Part shown: piece by piece, positions 36,301 to 44,777 of the stretch | Numbering within the stretch: the first letter of the stretch is position 1 | Layout: every line of letters starts with the position of its first letter | DNA from: Halolamina sp. CBA1230 | GTDB lineage: Archaea; Halobacteriota; Halobacteria; Halobacteriales; Haloferacaceae | Assembly (NCBI RefSeq): GCF_002025255.2 | Contig: NZ_CP054587.1 | Span: 1,488,001 to 1,552,000 of the forward strand | Reading direction: 5' to 3' | DNA length: 64,000 nt | Made by a program: the position numbers and the translations under genes | The notes under the pieces: generated by a model | Databases searched by the model: none | The model's input: only the letters and a program-made list of their open reading frames with translations | Told to the model about the DNA's origin: nothing

Positions 36301-36931
36301 CGGCCTTGTTGATGCGGTCCTCGACGACCTCCAGTTCCTCACGGGCGGAGGCTTTCTTCTCGTCGAACTCCGCGACGCCCGCGATCTCGTCGATGATCCC
36401 CCGGCGCTGGTAGGCGGTCATGTTGATGATCTCGGTCACGTCGCCCTGCATCACGACGTTGTACCCCTCCGGAGTGATCCCGGCCTGTGCGAGCAGGTCC
36501 TGGATGTCCGAGAGGTTCGTCGAGCGGCCGTTGAGGTAGTAGTAGGAGTAGTAGTTGTCCTCGGTCTCCTTCACCCGGCGCTTGACCGTGATCGTCTCCA
36601 CGTCGCCGATGTTCTCGCTGCCCGCGGCGGTCGTCACCTGCGAGCGGCTGAGCGTGTCGTCGGAGTTGTCCAGCACGACCGTCACCGACGCCTCACGCGG
36701 CCCGTCGGTCTCGCTCCCCTCGCCGCCAGGGTTGTAGATCAGGTCGGGCAGCTTCTCGGCGCGGATCCCCCGCGTACGAGCGAGCCCCAGCGCGAACAGC
36801 ACCCCGTCGATGATGTTGGACTTCCCCGAGCCGTTGGGCCCGGTGATGACGGTGAAGTCCTCGTAGAACGGGATATGCGTCTCGCGCCCGAAGCTCTTGA
36901 AGTCGTCCAGAACGAGTTCCTGAATGTGCAT
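33344..36931 (-). CDS. smc: Chromosome segregation ATPase Smc
   Basis: A 1195-residue structural maintenance of chromosomes protein. The N-terminal head has Walker A GPNGSGKSNIIDG (about 31-43). Two long coiled coils flank a hinge at roughly 520-680 (HGPVGELASVPREYAEACET, AMTGGSGGGSRYSFSKSGGG). The C-terminal head has the signature LDAMSGGEKSLTALAFIFAI and Walker B FYALDEIDAFLDAVN. Full length for archaeal Smc and no break. It acts with ScpA as the condensin. It lies 6 bp after the small coiled-coil gene and 18 bp before scpA on the minus strand. Confidence 0.97.
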   Translation of the reverse strand: MHIQELVLDDFKSFGRETHIPFYEDFTVITGPNGSGKSNIIDGVLFALGLARTRGIRAEKLPDLIYNPGGEGSETDGPREASVTVVLDNSDDTLSRSQVTTAAGSENIGDVETITVKRRVKETEDNYYSYYYLNGRSTNLSDIQDLLAQAGITPEGYNVVMQGDVTEIINMTAYQRRGIIDEIAGVAEFDEKKASAREELEVVEDRINKADLRIEEKEERLEQLADERETALEYQELRDEREEYEGYLRAAELEDKREDLEGTEAKIDNAEAKLAEKQAALDEAEGKLTRLEAELDELDSEIERTGEDEQLRVKSEIEEVKGEIARLEDRIEASEERIEEAEAERRGAFVDIDRKEEEIEELEEEIRDLKVEKANVKSDVVSKENELQEVEEEIENVDTAFDELKAELEREKEAAESLREQKNEKQREKDRLLDEARRRSNRVSDREDELQEVQESLPDLRARVSNLHSELDKAKKNESTAESIVEELKGRKQELKGDISEIDEELRELRNEYAELEAKADDNGDSSWPRSVTTIKNAGMSGVHGPVGELASVPREYAEACETAAGGRLANVVVDDDGVGSDCIDYLKSRNAGRATFLPMTEMDDRSLPREPNDPGVVGFARELVDYDDRYSGIFSYVLGSTLVVEDMETARHFMGDYRMVTLDGDLVEKSGAMTGGSGGGSRYSFSKSGGGRLERLAEQIHEYEEERQSIQDDLDEVEDDLTDARERKSAAAEKVREIEADVEDAEEDVEEAEQRVEDLEDELAELREEREEVDAEMTELDEEIADLDERIAAAEDSIEEIEAEMADSKIPELSARAEEIREEIAELEDRSDDLDAELDDRRREKEYAENSLEELHDTVEEAQNRKAELEDDIEEFEAEIEEKEDVLEEKHEKVAELEEQLADLKEEREALKEDVREARSERNDRQDEVDRVENRLDSLKRSAVALSEEISELESQVGEYDADEIPPHDEVEAEIERLSEAMEELEPVNMLAIDEYDEVESDLDQLTEQREVLVEERDGIEERIEGFEQRKKQTFMDAFEAIDEQFQRIFSRLSDGSGELVLEDPENPFEEGLTMKAQPADKPVQRLDAMSGGEKSLTALAFIFAIQRHNPAPFYALDEIDAFLDAVNAERVGEMVDDLAGDAQFVVVSHRSALLDRSERAIGVTMQENNISAVTGIDLADGERPETEVATDDD

Positions 36932-36937
36932 GCGGCC

Positions 36938-37270
36938 TTACGCGACGATGATGTCGTCGCCGTCGTCGTCGTCCGACTCCTCCTCGGTGGCCTCGGCGGT
37001 CTCGGCCGCCTCGGCGTCGGCCTCCTCGTTGGCGACGAACTCGGCGTCGCGGCGTTCGTCGGTGCCGCGGGCCTCGGCCTGCTCCTCAGCGGTCGTTCGG
37101 CTCTCCGTCCCGGACTGTCCCCCCGCGTCGGCGGCGGCTTCGAGCGACTCGGTGGTCTCCTCGAGCTGCCGGACGCGCTCTTTGGTCTCGACGAGCTCCT
37201 CGGTCAGCCCGTCGACCGCTGCCTGTAGCTCCGCCACCTGCGACTCCAGATCGTCCCCTCGGTTGCTCAT
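36938..37270 (-). CDS. Small acidic coiled-coil protein upstream of smc (DUF7518-like)
   Basis: A 110-residue protein starting MSNRGDDLESQVAELQAAVD. Residues 8-50 form a coiled coil (LTEELVETKERVRQLEETTE) and the rest is an acidic tail ending DDGDDIIVA. I associate it with the DUF7518 haloarchaeal family, which is regularly found just upstream of smc. Its stop lies 6 bp before the Smc start. A helper role in condensin is plausible only from linkage. The longer open frame to 37414 is not coding-like. Confidence 0.7.
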   Translation of the reverse strand: MSNRGDDLESQVAELQAAVDGLTEELVETKERVRQLEETTESLEAAADAGGQSGTESRTTAEEQAEARGTDERRDAEFVANEEADAEAAETAEATEEESDDDDGDDIIVA

Positions 37271-37417
37271 GGGCGGTTTACCGAGGCCACCTGTATAAAG
37301 CCACGGACGGGAAGCCGACGATCGATAAATCGGATGGCGGTATAGTGAACTGGTGGAAGCGTGTGAACGGTGACGGAGCCGGTGCTCGTTCCGATCCGAG
37401 ACGCTCGGCAGCAAAAA

Positions 37418-37627
37418 TCAACTCGGCACGTCGCCGCGCCTGACCGCAAACACGGCGCCACCGGCGACGATCGCAGCGACGGGGATCGCCAGGAGGTTCA
37501 GCGCGATGCTGACCCTCGTCACGAACCCGCTCAGAAGGTACACGCCGAGGAACGTCGCGGCGAAAACCGTGATGTCGCGCCACAGGTTGGAGGATGCCTG
37601 TTCGTTTTCCACGTTCCTCCAACGCAC
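37418..37627 (-). CDS. Small two-helix membrane protein
   Basis: A 69-residue protein starting MRWRNVENEQASSNLWRDIT with two hydrophobic segments (about residues 20-39, VFAATFLGVYLLSGFVTRV, and 42-62, ALNLLAIPVAAIVAGGAVF) and a short tail. The context, a short polar start and two helices, is typical of haloarchaeal small membrane proteins of unknown function. The 147-bp space to the smc leader gene and the 195-bp space to the antiporter operon end (37628-37822) hold nothing else I can name. Confidence 0.5.
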   Translation of the reverse strand: MRWRNVENEQASSNLWRDITVFAATFLGVYLLSGFVTRVSIALNLLAIPVAAIVAGGAVFAVRRGDVPS

Positions 37628-37822
37628 AGGCAGACAATATGCCTTCTGCCGGGAGACTGTCGATCGTCGAGCGAAAAGACCGGCGAGCGGAGCGATCTGC
37701 CCACGGTCACGAGCTCCGGCTCACCGGCCTCGGGGAGATCGTCGGGCGGTCGTTCTCGGTTCGCCGCCGCGCTGCCTCCCGAGTGGGTGCGAGAACGCCG
37801 AAAGCGGCTGTGGACCGGACGC

Positions 37823-39601
37823 CTACACCAACAGCACGGCCAGCGCCGCCACCAGCACCCCGAGCACGAGCAGTAGGCTGCGATCGATCCCTGCTTTCGT
37901 CTCCACCGACTCGCGGCCCGTCACGCGGGCGATGGCCGCGTCGGGGTCCTTCGCGACCGCGACCGACTCCTTCGCCAGCGCGACCGCGGCGTCGTCGACG
38001 CGGGCGTACAGTTCGGTGACGCCCACGACCAGGTAGCGCGCGCCGTAGAACGTCGCGGGGTTGTAGAGGTTGTCCACGTCGGGCACCCGGCCCAGCCCCG
38101 AGAGGGGTTTCTTCACGAGCGCGAAGCCGACCAGCCCCAGCACGGCCAGCGCGACCCCCTCGATCAGGTGGGGGACCGTGTACGTCGTGTAGGCGTGGGC
38201 AACCACGTCGCCGTCGGTCACGTCGAACGGGAGGATGCTGAACAGCGCGCTATCGAACAACCCGTAGAACACACACAGCGCGGCCACGAGCACCATCGCG
38301 ACCGCCTGCCCGCGGTTGGCGTCCTGCACGTCGCCGTCGTACTCGCCGTGGAAGAAGGCGTAGTAGCCGAACTTGATGAACGACATGAACGTGCCGACGC
38401 CACCGATCAGCAGCAGCAGTTCGAGCGTGTAGAAGTCGCCGATCGCGAGCGGGCCCTTCTCGAAGGCGTAGTGGCTCGCGGAGATCACGATCCCCTTGCT
38501 CACGAACCCGTTGAAGCCGGGGAAGCCCGCGATCGACAGCGCCGCCACCGTGAACGCCCCCGCCGTTATCGGCATCTCCCGCGCGAGGCCGCCGAGTTTC
38601 TTCAGACTCTCCTCGCCGGTGCGGTAGATCACCACGCCGGCGGTCATGAACAGCAGCCCCTTGTAGAGGATGTGGTTGAACACGTGGGCAAACGCGCCGG
38701 ACTGGGCCAGCGCGCCGCCGATCCCGACGCCGGCGACCATGTAGCCCACCTGCGACTGGATGTGGTAGGAGAGCAGCCGGCGCATGTCGTTCTGGAACAG
38801 CGCCATCGTCGCGCCGAAGACGGCCATCACGCCGCCCATGTACGCGACCGCGACGTTGCCGTCGTCGGGGAACACGCGGTACATCCCGTACACGCCGGTC
38901 TTCGTCGTGTACACACAGAGGAACACGCTCGCCGCGATGTGCGGGCGCGGGTACGTGTCGGGCAGCCACGCGTGCAGCCCTACGAAGCCGACGTTGACGC
39001 CGACGCCGAGTGCGGCGAGGATCGGCGCCACCGGGCCAGCCAGCCCCGCCGTCTCGGGCCCACCGGGGACGCTCGCGAAGAGGAACGTCCCCGTCTCCGC
39101 GAAGTGCCAGATCACCGCGCCGAGGAACAGCGTGCCGCCGATGCCGTGGAGCACGGCGTAGCGGAAGCCCGCGCGGACCGCCTTCCCGCCGTACTGCCAC
39201 ACCAGCAGCGTGCTGGTGACGGCCATCAGCTCCCAGAAGAAGATCAGCGTGAGCCAGTCGCCGCCGAAGACGGCGCCCAGGCTGCTCGCGACGTAGGAGA
39301 GCGCGAACGCGGTCTGAATGTTCTCGGCGTCGCTGTAGTAGGAGTACGCCACGCCGACCGCGCCGATGAACGCGAAGATCAGCCCCATCAGCGTCGAGAA
39401 CGGGTCGACGTTGACGATCACCGTCTCGAAGCCGAACAGGTCGACGTCCGCGAAGTGGGCGCCGGAGTCGACGAGCCAGACGTACGGGACGACGGCGCCC
39501 GTCAGAACGCCCGCGACCGCGTGGCCGAGTTTCCGACCGAGGAACGGCAGCAGCAGTGCGGCGACGAGCACCGGGACGAACGGGGGGACGACCGGCTCCA
39601 T
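37823..39601 (-). CDS. Mrp antiporter MrpD/NuoL-like subunit (third of three)
   Basis: A 592-residue proton-translocating membrane subunit starting MEPVVPPFVPVLVAALLLPF. It has about fourteen to fifteen helices and the family core LTLIFFWELMAVTSTLLVW, HAWLPDTYPRPHIAASVF and MRRLLSYHIQSQVGYMVAGV. It shares ancestry with NuoL/M/N and MrpA/D. The C-terminal 100 residues add a long lateral helix and a soluble end, as in NuoL-like subunits. Its start codon overlaps the preceding subunit's stop by one base. This is the last gene of the nine-gene operon. Confidence 0.87.
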   Translation of the reverse strand: MEPVVPPFVPVLVAALLLPFLGRKLGHAVAGVLTGAVVPYVWLVDSGAHFADVDLFGFETVIVNVDPFSTLMGLIFAFIGAVGVAYSYYSDAENIQTAFALSYVASSLGAVFGGDWLTLIFFWELMAVTSTLLVWQYGGKAVRAGFRYAVLHGIGGTLFLGAVIWHFAETGTFLFASVPGGPETAGLAGPVAPILAALGVGVNVGFVGLHAWLPDTYPRPHIAASVFLCVYTTKTGVYGMYRVFPDDGNVAVAYMGGVMAVFGATMALFQNDMRRLLSYHIQSQVGYMVAGVGIGGALAQSGAFAHVFNHILYKGLLFMTAGVVIYRTGEESLKKLGGLAREMPITAGAFTVAALSIAGFPGFNGFVSKGIVISASHYAFEKGPLAIGDFYTLELLLLIGGVGTFMSFIKFGYYAFFHGEYDGDVQDANRGQAVAMVLVAALCVFYGLFDSALFSILPFDVTDGDVVAHAYTTYTVPHLIEGVALAVLGLVGFALVKKPLSGLGRVPDVDNLYNPATFYGARYLVVGVTELYARVDDAAVALAKESVAVAKDPDAAIARVTGRESVETKAGIDRSLLLVLGVLVAALAVLLV

Positions 39602-41328
39602 CAGACGCTCACCCCCGTGACCGCGGCGACGATGTCGCGGACGATCGCGAGGAACACCGCCGCGTCGGGGACGATCCCGAGCACGACCGACCCCGTCGCC
39701 GCGAACAGGATGGGGGCGAGCATGAACCACGTGGACTCCCCGCCGAACCAGCCACGGGACTCCCAGTCGCCGCCGTGTCCGTGGCTGTGGTCGCCCTCGT
39801 GGTCGTCGGCGAAGCCGTGTTCATCATGCTCGCCGTTGCCGGCATCGTCGCCGGCAACGTGTTCCTCGTCGGTCTCCTCCTCGTCAGTGTGCCCGCCGTC
39901 GGTCGCGAGTTCGTCGTCGTCAGCGAATCGACCGCCGAGCACGTGCTCGAGCAGCGGTTTGTCGTCGCTGTCGCCTTTCGACTCGAAGAACGCGGCGTAG
40001 ACGACCGGCCAGAAGTACGCGATGTTGAGCACGCCCGACACCAGCAGCGCGGCGGTGAACACGACCTGGCCGCCGGAGACGGTGCCGATCAGCAGGAAGT
40101 ACTTGCTCACGAAACCGGCGATCAGGGGGATCCCCGCCATCCCCAGCGACGCCACGCCGAAGGCGGCCATCGTCAGCGGCATCCGTTCGCCGATCCCCGC
40201 CATGTCGCTGATGTCGTCGGTGTGGGTCTCGACGTGGATCGCGCCCGCACAGAAGAACAGGGTGAGCTTCATGAACGCGTGGGCGGGGATGTGGAGCAGC
40301 CCGCCGACGAGCGCGTACGCCGACGCTCGGCCGGGCGCGAGGGCGGCGCCGACCGCCAGCCCGAGCACGATGTAGGAGAGCTGGCTCACCGTCGAGAACG
40401 CCAGCCGGCGCTTGAGGTTGTCCTGCCGGAGCGCGATCACGCTCGCGACGGTCAGCGTGAACGCCGCGACCGCCGCCAGCGGCACGCCCATCCCGAGGTC
40501 CGCGACCGCTTCCGGCCCGAACACGTCGAGGATCACGCGAGCGATGCCGAACACGCCGGACTTCACGACCGCCACCGCGTGCAGCAGCCCCGACACCGGC
40601 GTCGGCGCGACCATCGCGTCGGGGAGCCAGGAGTGCAGCGGCATCAGCGCCGCCTTCACGCCGAAGCCGAGGATCAGCAGCCCGAACGCCGCGCGGGCCA
40701 GCGTCGGGTCGCTGCCCGCGAGCGCCTCGATCCCGCCGGGCGCGAACGCGGTCGTCCCGGCGAGCAGGTAGACGAGCACCGAGCCCGCGAGCACCGCGAC
40801 GCCGCCGCCGAACGTGTAGGTGAGGTACTTCCGGCCGGCCGCGCGGGCCTCGTCGGTCTCGTCGTGGCTGACGAGGGGGTAGGTCGCGACCGTGAGCAGT
40901 TCGTAGAACACGAAGAGTACGAGCAGGTTCGCCGCGAACGCAACGCCGAGTGCGGCGGCGACGCTGCCCGCGAAGGCCGCGAAGTAGCGCGTCTGGTCGT
41001 GTTCGTCCAGCCCGCGCATGTAGCCGATGCTGTAGAAGCTCGTGATCACCCAGAGCAGGCTGGCGAGTAGACCGAACAGGACGCCCAGCGCGTCGGCCTG
41101 CACCGCGAACTCGACGCCGGGGACGAACGTACCGAACTGCGTGACGTACGTGTCGCCGGCGAGCACGCCCGGCACCATGCTGGCGACGATGCCGAGTGCC
41201 ACGAGCGCCGACAACAGCGTCCACGCCTCACGGAGGTTCGGTCGCCCGCGCGAGGCGAGGATCGGGACGATCGCGACTGCCGGCACGAGCACCGCTGCGA
41301 GAGGTCTGAGTGTGTGTATCTCGGTCAT
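39601..41328 (-). CDS. Mrp antiporter MrpD/NuoM-like subunit (second of three)
   Basis: A 575-residue membrane subunit starting MTEIHTLRPLAAVLVPAVAI. Key proton-channel motifs include LVLFVFYELLTVATYPLVSH, LPDAMVAPTPVSGLLHAVAV and LKRRLAFSTVSQLSYIVLGL. A long insert between helices near the C-terminus (about residues 470-535) is rich in His, Asp and Glu (HDEHGFADDHEGDHSHGHGG), a metal-binding-like loop not expected in the family. It overlaps the previous subunit stop by 4 nt. Confidence 0.88.
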   Translation of the reverse strand: MTEIHTLRPLAAVLVPAVAIVPILASRGRPNLREAWTLLSALVALGIVASMVPGVLAGDTYVTQFGTFVPGVEFAVQADALGVLFGLLASLLWVITSFYSIGYMRGLDEHDQTRYFAAFAGSVAAALGVAFAANLLVLFVFYELLTVATYPLVSHDETDEARAAGRKYLTYTFGGGVAVLAGSVLVYLLAGTTAFAPGGIEALAGSDPTLARAAFGLLILGFGVKAALMPLHSWLPDAMVAPTPVSGLLHAVAVVKSGVFGIARVILDVFGPEAVADLGMGVPLAAVAAFTLTVASVIALRQDNLKRRLAFSTVSQLSYIVLGLAVGAALAPGRASAYALVGGLLHIPAHAFMKLTLFFCAGAIHVETHTDDISDMAGIGERMPLTMAAFGVASLGMAGIPLIAGFVSKYFLLIGTVSGGQVVFTAALLVSGVLNIAYFWPVVYAAFFESKGDSDDKPLLEHVLGGRFADDDELATDGGHTDEEETDEEHVAGDDAGNGEHDEHGFADDHEGDHSHGHGGDWESRGWFGGESTWFMLAPILFAATGSVVLGIVPDAAVFLAIVRDIVAAVTGVSV

Positions 41329-42824
41329 GAGAGGAGTGCCTGAACCGTCGGTTCGAGGAGCTGTCCGTACTCGAAGGCGAGCATCCCGAGGGCGACCGCG
41401 GCCAGCGCCGCGATCACCACCGTGGCGGTCATGCCGATCGAAGGGCGCGCCACGTCGCCGCCGTCGGCTGCCGTCGGGGCGGCGCTCGTGTCTCCGCTGC
41501 TCTCCGAGGAGCGTGGCTCCTCGTGGAAGAACATCCGTTCGAGGATCCGCGCGAAGTACGCAAGCGTCAGCAGCGTACTCAGGAGGATCACCACGGCGAG
41601 GGGCCACGCCGACGCCTCGACGGCGCCAAGCGCGATGTACCACTTGCCGACGAAGCCGACCGCCGGCGGGACGCCGACCATCGACAGCGCGAGCAGGCCG
41701 AACACGCCCGCGCCGAGGGGGAACCGCTGGACCAGCCCCTCGTAGCCGTCGATCGTGCGGGCGCCCGTGGCGGTCGCGATCACGCCGGCGGTCAGGAACA
41801 GGCCGCCCTTCATGATCGCGTGGCCGACGAGGTGGATCGTCGCGCCGATCAGCGCCTGCTCGTTGGCGACGGCGATCCCCCCGACCACGAGCCCGAACTG
41901 CGAGACCGAGGAGTACGCGAGCATCTTCTTGATCTCGGTCTGTGACACCGCGAGCACGCTACCGAACACGATGCTGACCACCGCGCCGGCGACGAGCAGC
42001 GAGCGCGCCGCCGGGTTGGCCTGGAGGAACTCGACGGTGAACACCGTGTAGACGATCCGGATCAGCGCGTACGCCGCGACCGTCGACACCAACGCCGAGA
42101 TCAGCGCGCTCACCGAGTCCGGCGAGCCGGCGTAGGCGTCGGGCTGCCAGGCGTGCAGCGGGAACACCGCGACCTTGACGAACAGGCCGACGACCATCAG
42201 CGCGAACGCCGCCTGCACCAGCGCCGCGTCGTAGCCGACCGTCGCGAGCTGGTCGGCGAGGTCGGCCATGTTGAGCGTCCCCGTGGCGATGAACGCGTAG
42301 CCGATCCCGAGCAGGAACAGGCTCGCACCGATCGTCCCCACGATCAGGTACTTCAGCGCGGCGCGGGCGGAGCGCCCGCCCTCGCCGCTGGCGACCAGCG
42401 CGTACGCCGCCAGCCCCGTGATCTCGAGGAACACGTACATGTTGAACACGTCGCCGGTGATGCTCATCCCCGTCAGCCCGGCGACGAGCAGGAGGTAGAC
42501 GGCGTAGAACGCGTTGCTCCGCGGACCCGCCGCCCGCGAGTACGCGAGCACGCCGAGAGAGACCACCGCGACCAGCAGCGCGATCGTCGCCGAGAGCCCG
42601 TCGATGTACAGTTCGATGCCGAACGGCGCGTCGAACCCGCCGACGACGTAGCTGACCGTCGAGTCGAACGCCCGCGAGGCGAGCAGCGCGGCCCCGACGA
42701 CCTGGACCGCGGTCGTCACCAGCGCGACGGGCCAGCCCGACTTCGACCGGGCGAGGCCGGCCAAGAAGGCCAGCACCGACCCCACGAGCGGCAGCGCCAC
42801 CAGCAGCGCCGGGAGATCACTCAT
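41325..42824 (-). CDS. mrpD: Mrp antiporter subunit MrpD
   Basis: A 499-residue, about fourteen-helix subunit starting MSDLPALLVALPLVGSVLAF. MrpD signatures are ITGDVFNMYVFLEITGLAAY, FPLHAWQPDAYAGSPDSVSA and EIKKMLAYSSVSQFGLVVGG, with the conserved lysines and glutamate of the proton path. It is the canonical MrpD of the three antiporter-like proteins here. It overlaps MrpC upstream by 8 nt and the next subunit by 4 nt. Confidence 0.9.
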   Translation of the reverse strand: MSDLPALLVALPLVGSVLAFLAGLARSKSGWPVALVTTAVQVVGAALLASRAFDSTVSYVVGGFDAPFGIELYIDGLSATIALLVAVVSLGVLAYSRAAGPRSNAFYAVYLLLVAGLTGMSITGDVFNMYVFLEITGLAAYALVASGEGGRSARAALKYLIVGTIGASLFLLGIGYAFIATGTLNMADLADQLATVGYDAALVQAAFALMVVGLFVKVAVFPLHAWQPDAYAGSPDSVSALISALVSTVAAYALIRIVYTVFTVEFLQANPAARSLLVAGAVVSIVFGSVLAVSQTEIKKMLAYSSVSQFGLVVGGIAVANEQALIGATIHLVGHAIMKGGLFLTAGVIATATGARTIDGYEGLVQRFPLGAGVFGLLALSMVGVPPAVGFVGKWYIALGAVEASAWPLAVVILLSTLLTLAYFARILERMFFHEEPRSSESSGDTSAAPTAADGGDVARPSIGMTATVVIAALAAVALGMLAFEYGQLLEPTVQALLS

Positions 42825-43173
42825 CGGCGGCCACCTCCCGGATCTCGCTCTCCCGGAGCGAGCCGTACTCGTCGTAGATCCGGACGATCAGCCCCAGCGC
42901 CACCGCGGTGAGGCTGACCCCGACGACGATGGCGGTCAGGATCAGCACGTGTGGCAGCGGGCTGACGTAGGGCGCCGGCGCCGACAGCAGCGGCGGGCTC
43001 GCGCCCGTGACGAACGCCGACGCGATGAAGAAGAGGAAGATCCCCGTCTGGAACACGTTCATGCCGATCACCTTCTTGATGAGGTTCTCGCTGCCGATCA
43101 GCACGTACGTCCCGATACCCATCAGCACGAAGGCGACGAGGAAATACCCCCGCGAGGCCAGCAGGTCGATCAC
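42817..43173 (-). CDS. mrpC: Mrp antiporter subunit MrpC
   Basis: A 118-residue three-helix protein of the NuoK/MnhC family starting MIDLLASRGYFLVAFVLMGI. The family motif LIKKVIGMNVFQTGIFLFFI and the second half HVLILTAIVVGVSLTAVALG are intact. It forms part of the membrane module with MrpA and MrpD. Overlaps MrpB by 4 nt and MrpD by 8 nt. Confidence 0.92.
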   Translation of the reverse strand: MIDLLASRGYFLVAFVLMGIGTYVLIGSENLIKKVIGMNVFQTGIFLFFIASAFVTGASPPLLSAPAPYVSPLPHVLILTAIVVGVSLTAVALGLIVRIYDEYGSLRESEIREVAADE

Positions 43174-43664
43174 GCCGACTCACCCTCCTCGACGCCGGCC
43201 GCGATGGCGAAGAACAGGCCGGTGACGATGCCGGCCACGATCACGCCGATCGCGAGCTCGACGAACTCGATCCCGTACTTGCTGGCCTTGGGGACCCCGA
43301 TGTCGGCGTACACCGAGTAGTCGAGGAAGCCCGCGCCGAGCAGCACGCTCCCGATCCCGGTAAAGAGGAACGCAAGCATGCCGATCCCGACCAGCACGAC
43401 CGGGATCCGGGGGCCGATCCACTCCCGGGTGGCCTCGATGCCGAACGCGATGCCCAGCATCAGCACGACGGTGCCGACGATCACGCCGCCCTGGAACCCG
43501 CCGCCGGAGGAGTCGGCGCCGTGGAACATCACGAACAGGCCGAACGTGAACACGAACGGCATCACCACCCGCACCGTCGCCATGATGATCGGGGTGCTGA
43601 CGTAGGAGCCGCCGCGGGCGGTCGGCGCCTCGGTGTCGGGCGTCCCCGCCTCCTGCTGGCTCAT
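43170..43664 (-). CDS. mrpB: Mrp antiporter subunit MrpB
   Basis: A 164-residue MnhB-family membrane protein. After a polar start, STPIIMATVRVVMPFVFTFG leads to the signature SSGGGFQGGVIVGTVVLMLG, then two or three more helices ending IVTGLFFAIA. Overlaps the DUF4040-type subunit upstream and MrpC downstream by 4 nt each. Confidence 0.92.
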   Translation of the reverse strand: MSQQEAGTPDTEAPTARGGSYVSTPIIMATVRVVMPFVFTFGLFVMFHGADSSGGGFQGGVIVGTVVLMLGIAFGIEATREWIGPRIPVVLVGIGMLAFLFTGIGSVLLGAGFLDYSVYADIGVPKASKYGIEFVELAIGVIVAGIVTGLFFAIAAGVEEGESA

Positions 43665-44194
43665 CCGAACACCTCCCTGTTGAGCACCACGAGCAAGCCG
43701 ACGCCCGCGGAGTACACCACCGCGGCCTCGCCCATCGTGTCGAACCCACGGTACGCCGCGAGCACGGCCGTCACGGCGTTGTTGACTTGCGTCTCCTCGT
43801 AGGCGTTGTCGAGGTAGTACTCGGTCACGTCGTCGTCAGCGACCGCCGAGTCGGCGTCGCCCACTGCGGGGAGGGCGAACAGCGTCGTCGACAGCACCAA
43901 CACGAGCGCGACCGCCACCCCGGCTGCCCGGAGGTCGAGACGTTCGAACGTCCGTTCCACGTCGGGATGTTCGGTTTTCACGATCGTGAGCAGGAACAGC
44001 ACGGTCATGATGCCGGCACCGACGGCGGCCTCCGTGAGCCCAACGTCGGGCGCCCGGAGGAACACCCAGATGATCGCGATGCCGAGGCTGTACGCGCCGA
44101 AGGCGACGACCGAACTCAGGACGCTGCGCAGCGCCGCCGTCGCGACCGCGGCGCCGATGACCAGCGCGAGCAGGGCGAGCTCCAGCGGCGTCAC
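43661..44194 (-). CDS. Mrp subunit equivalent to the MrpA C-terminal (DUF4040/MbhD-like) domain
   Basis: A 177-residue membrane protein starting MTPLELALLALVIGAAVATA. It carries the DUF4040 core SSVVAFGAYSLGIAIIWVFL and RAPDVGLTEAAVGAGIMTV, then a second membrane segment and a final TMGEAAVVYSAGVGLLVVLN. In classic Mrp these parts belong to the C-terminus of the large MrpA, so here MrpA is split, with the antiporter-like halves encoded separately further on. Overlaps both neighbours by 4 nt. Confidence 0.85.
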   Translation of the reverse strand: MTPLELALLALVIGAAVATAALRSVLSSVVAFGAYSLGIAIIWVFLRAPDVGLTEAAVGAGIMTVLFLLTIVKTEHPDVERTFERLDLRAAGVAVALVLVLSTTLFALPAVGDADSAVADDDVTEYYLDNAYEETQVNNAVTAVLAAYRGFDTMGEAAVVYSAGVGLLVVLNREVFG

Positions 44195-44511
44195 GGCTCC
44201 TCCCCCTCCTCGTCGCCGGTCCAGGGTTCGATTCCGAGTTCGTGCGCCGCCCGGGTGATGGCGTGGGCGGCAGTGGGGTTCGTGATGAACATAAAGAGCA
44301 GCAGCAGAACGACTTTCAGCGTGTTGAACCCGATCCCGTAGGTGACGGCGACTGCACCCAGCGCGAGCACGGCGCCCAGCGTCTCGCTCTTGGAGGTGCT
44401 GTGGGCCCGGGCGTACACGTCTGGCAGGCGGATCAGCCCGACGGCGGCGACGACCGCGAAGAAGGCGCCGCCGAGCACCAGCACGAGCACGGCGATCTCG
44501 CGGGGCGTCAT
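44191..44511 (-). CDS. mrpG: Mrp antiporter subunit MrpG
   Basis: A 106-residue three-helix protein starting MTPREIAVLVLVLGGAFFAV with the MnhG signature GLIRLPDVYARAHSTSKSET and KVVLLLLFMFITNPTAAHAI. The tail is acidic. Start ATG 44511 overlaps the MrpF stop by 4 nt. Confidence 0.92.
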   Translation of the reverse strand: MTPREIAVLVLVLGGAFFAVVAAVGLIRLPDVYARAHSTSKSETLGAVLALGAVAVTYGIGFNTLKVVLLLLFMFITNPTAAHAITRAAHELGIEPWTGDEEGEEP

Positions 44512-44777
44512 AGCACCCCCCCGCGCTCGACCTGGAACTTCGAGATGGCGATGCTGAGCAGGAAGTTCAGCAGGGCGTACACGAGCGCGATGTCGAGCGC
44601 GCCGGGTTCGCCGATCGCGGCCGCGATCAGCGCGATCACGATCACGACGTTCGAGCCGATGAAGTTGATCGCGATCACGCGGTCGGGCATCGTCGGCCCG
44701 ACGATCGCGCGGTAGATCCCCACCAGCGAGACGAGGATGAACACGGTGGCAGCGCCGAGCAGGACCTGCTCGATCAT
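44508..44777 (-). CDS. mrpF: Mrp antiporter subunit MrpF
   Basis: An 89-residue three-helix protein starting MIEQVLLGAATVFILVSLVG with the MnhF signature GPTMPDRVIAINFIGSNVVI and a third helix ALDIALVYALLNFLLSIAIS. Start ATG 44777 overlaps the MrpE stop by 4 nt. Confidence 0.92.
   Translation of the reverse strand: MIEQVLLGAATVFILVSLVGIYRAIVGPTMPDRVIAINFIGSNVVIVIALIAAAIGEPGALDIALVYALLNFLLSIAISKFQVERGGVL

Noticed and set aside
33600-37298. Plus-strand frames of up to 642 codons within smc
   Set aside because: Low-complexity Ser or Leu-Val shadows of the Smc coiled coil; Smc is intact on the minus strand.
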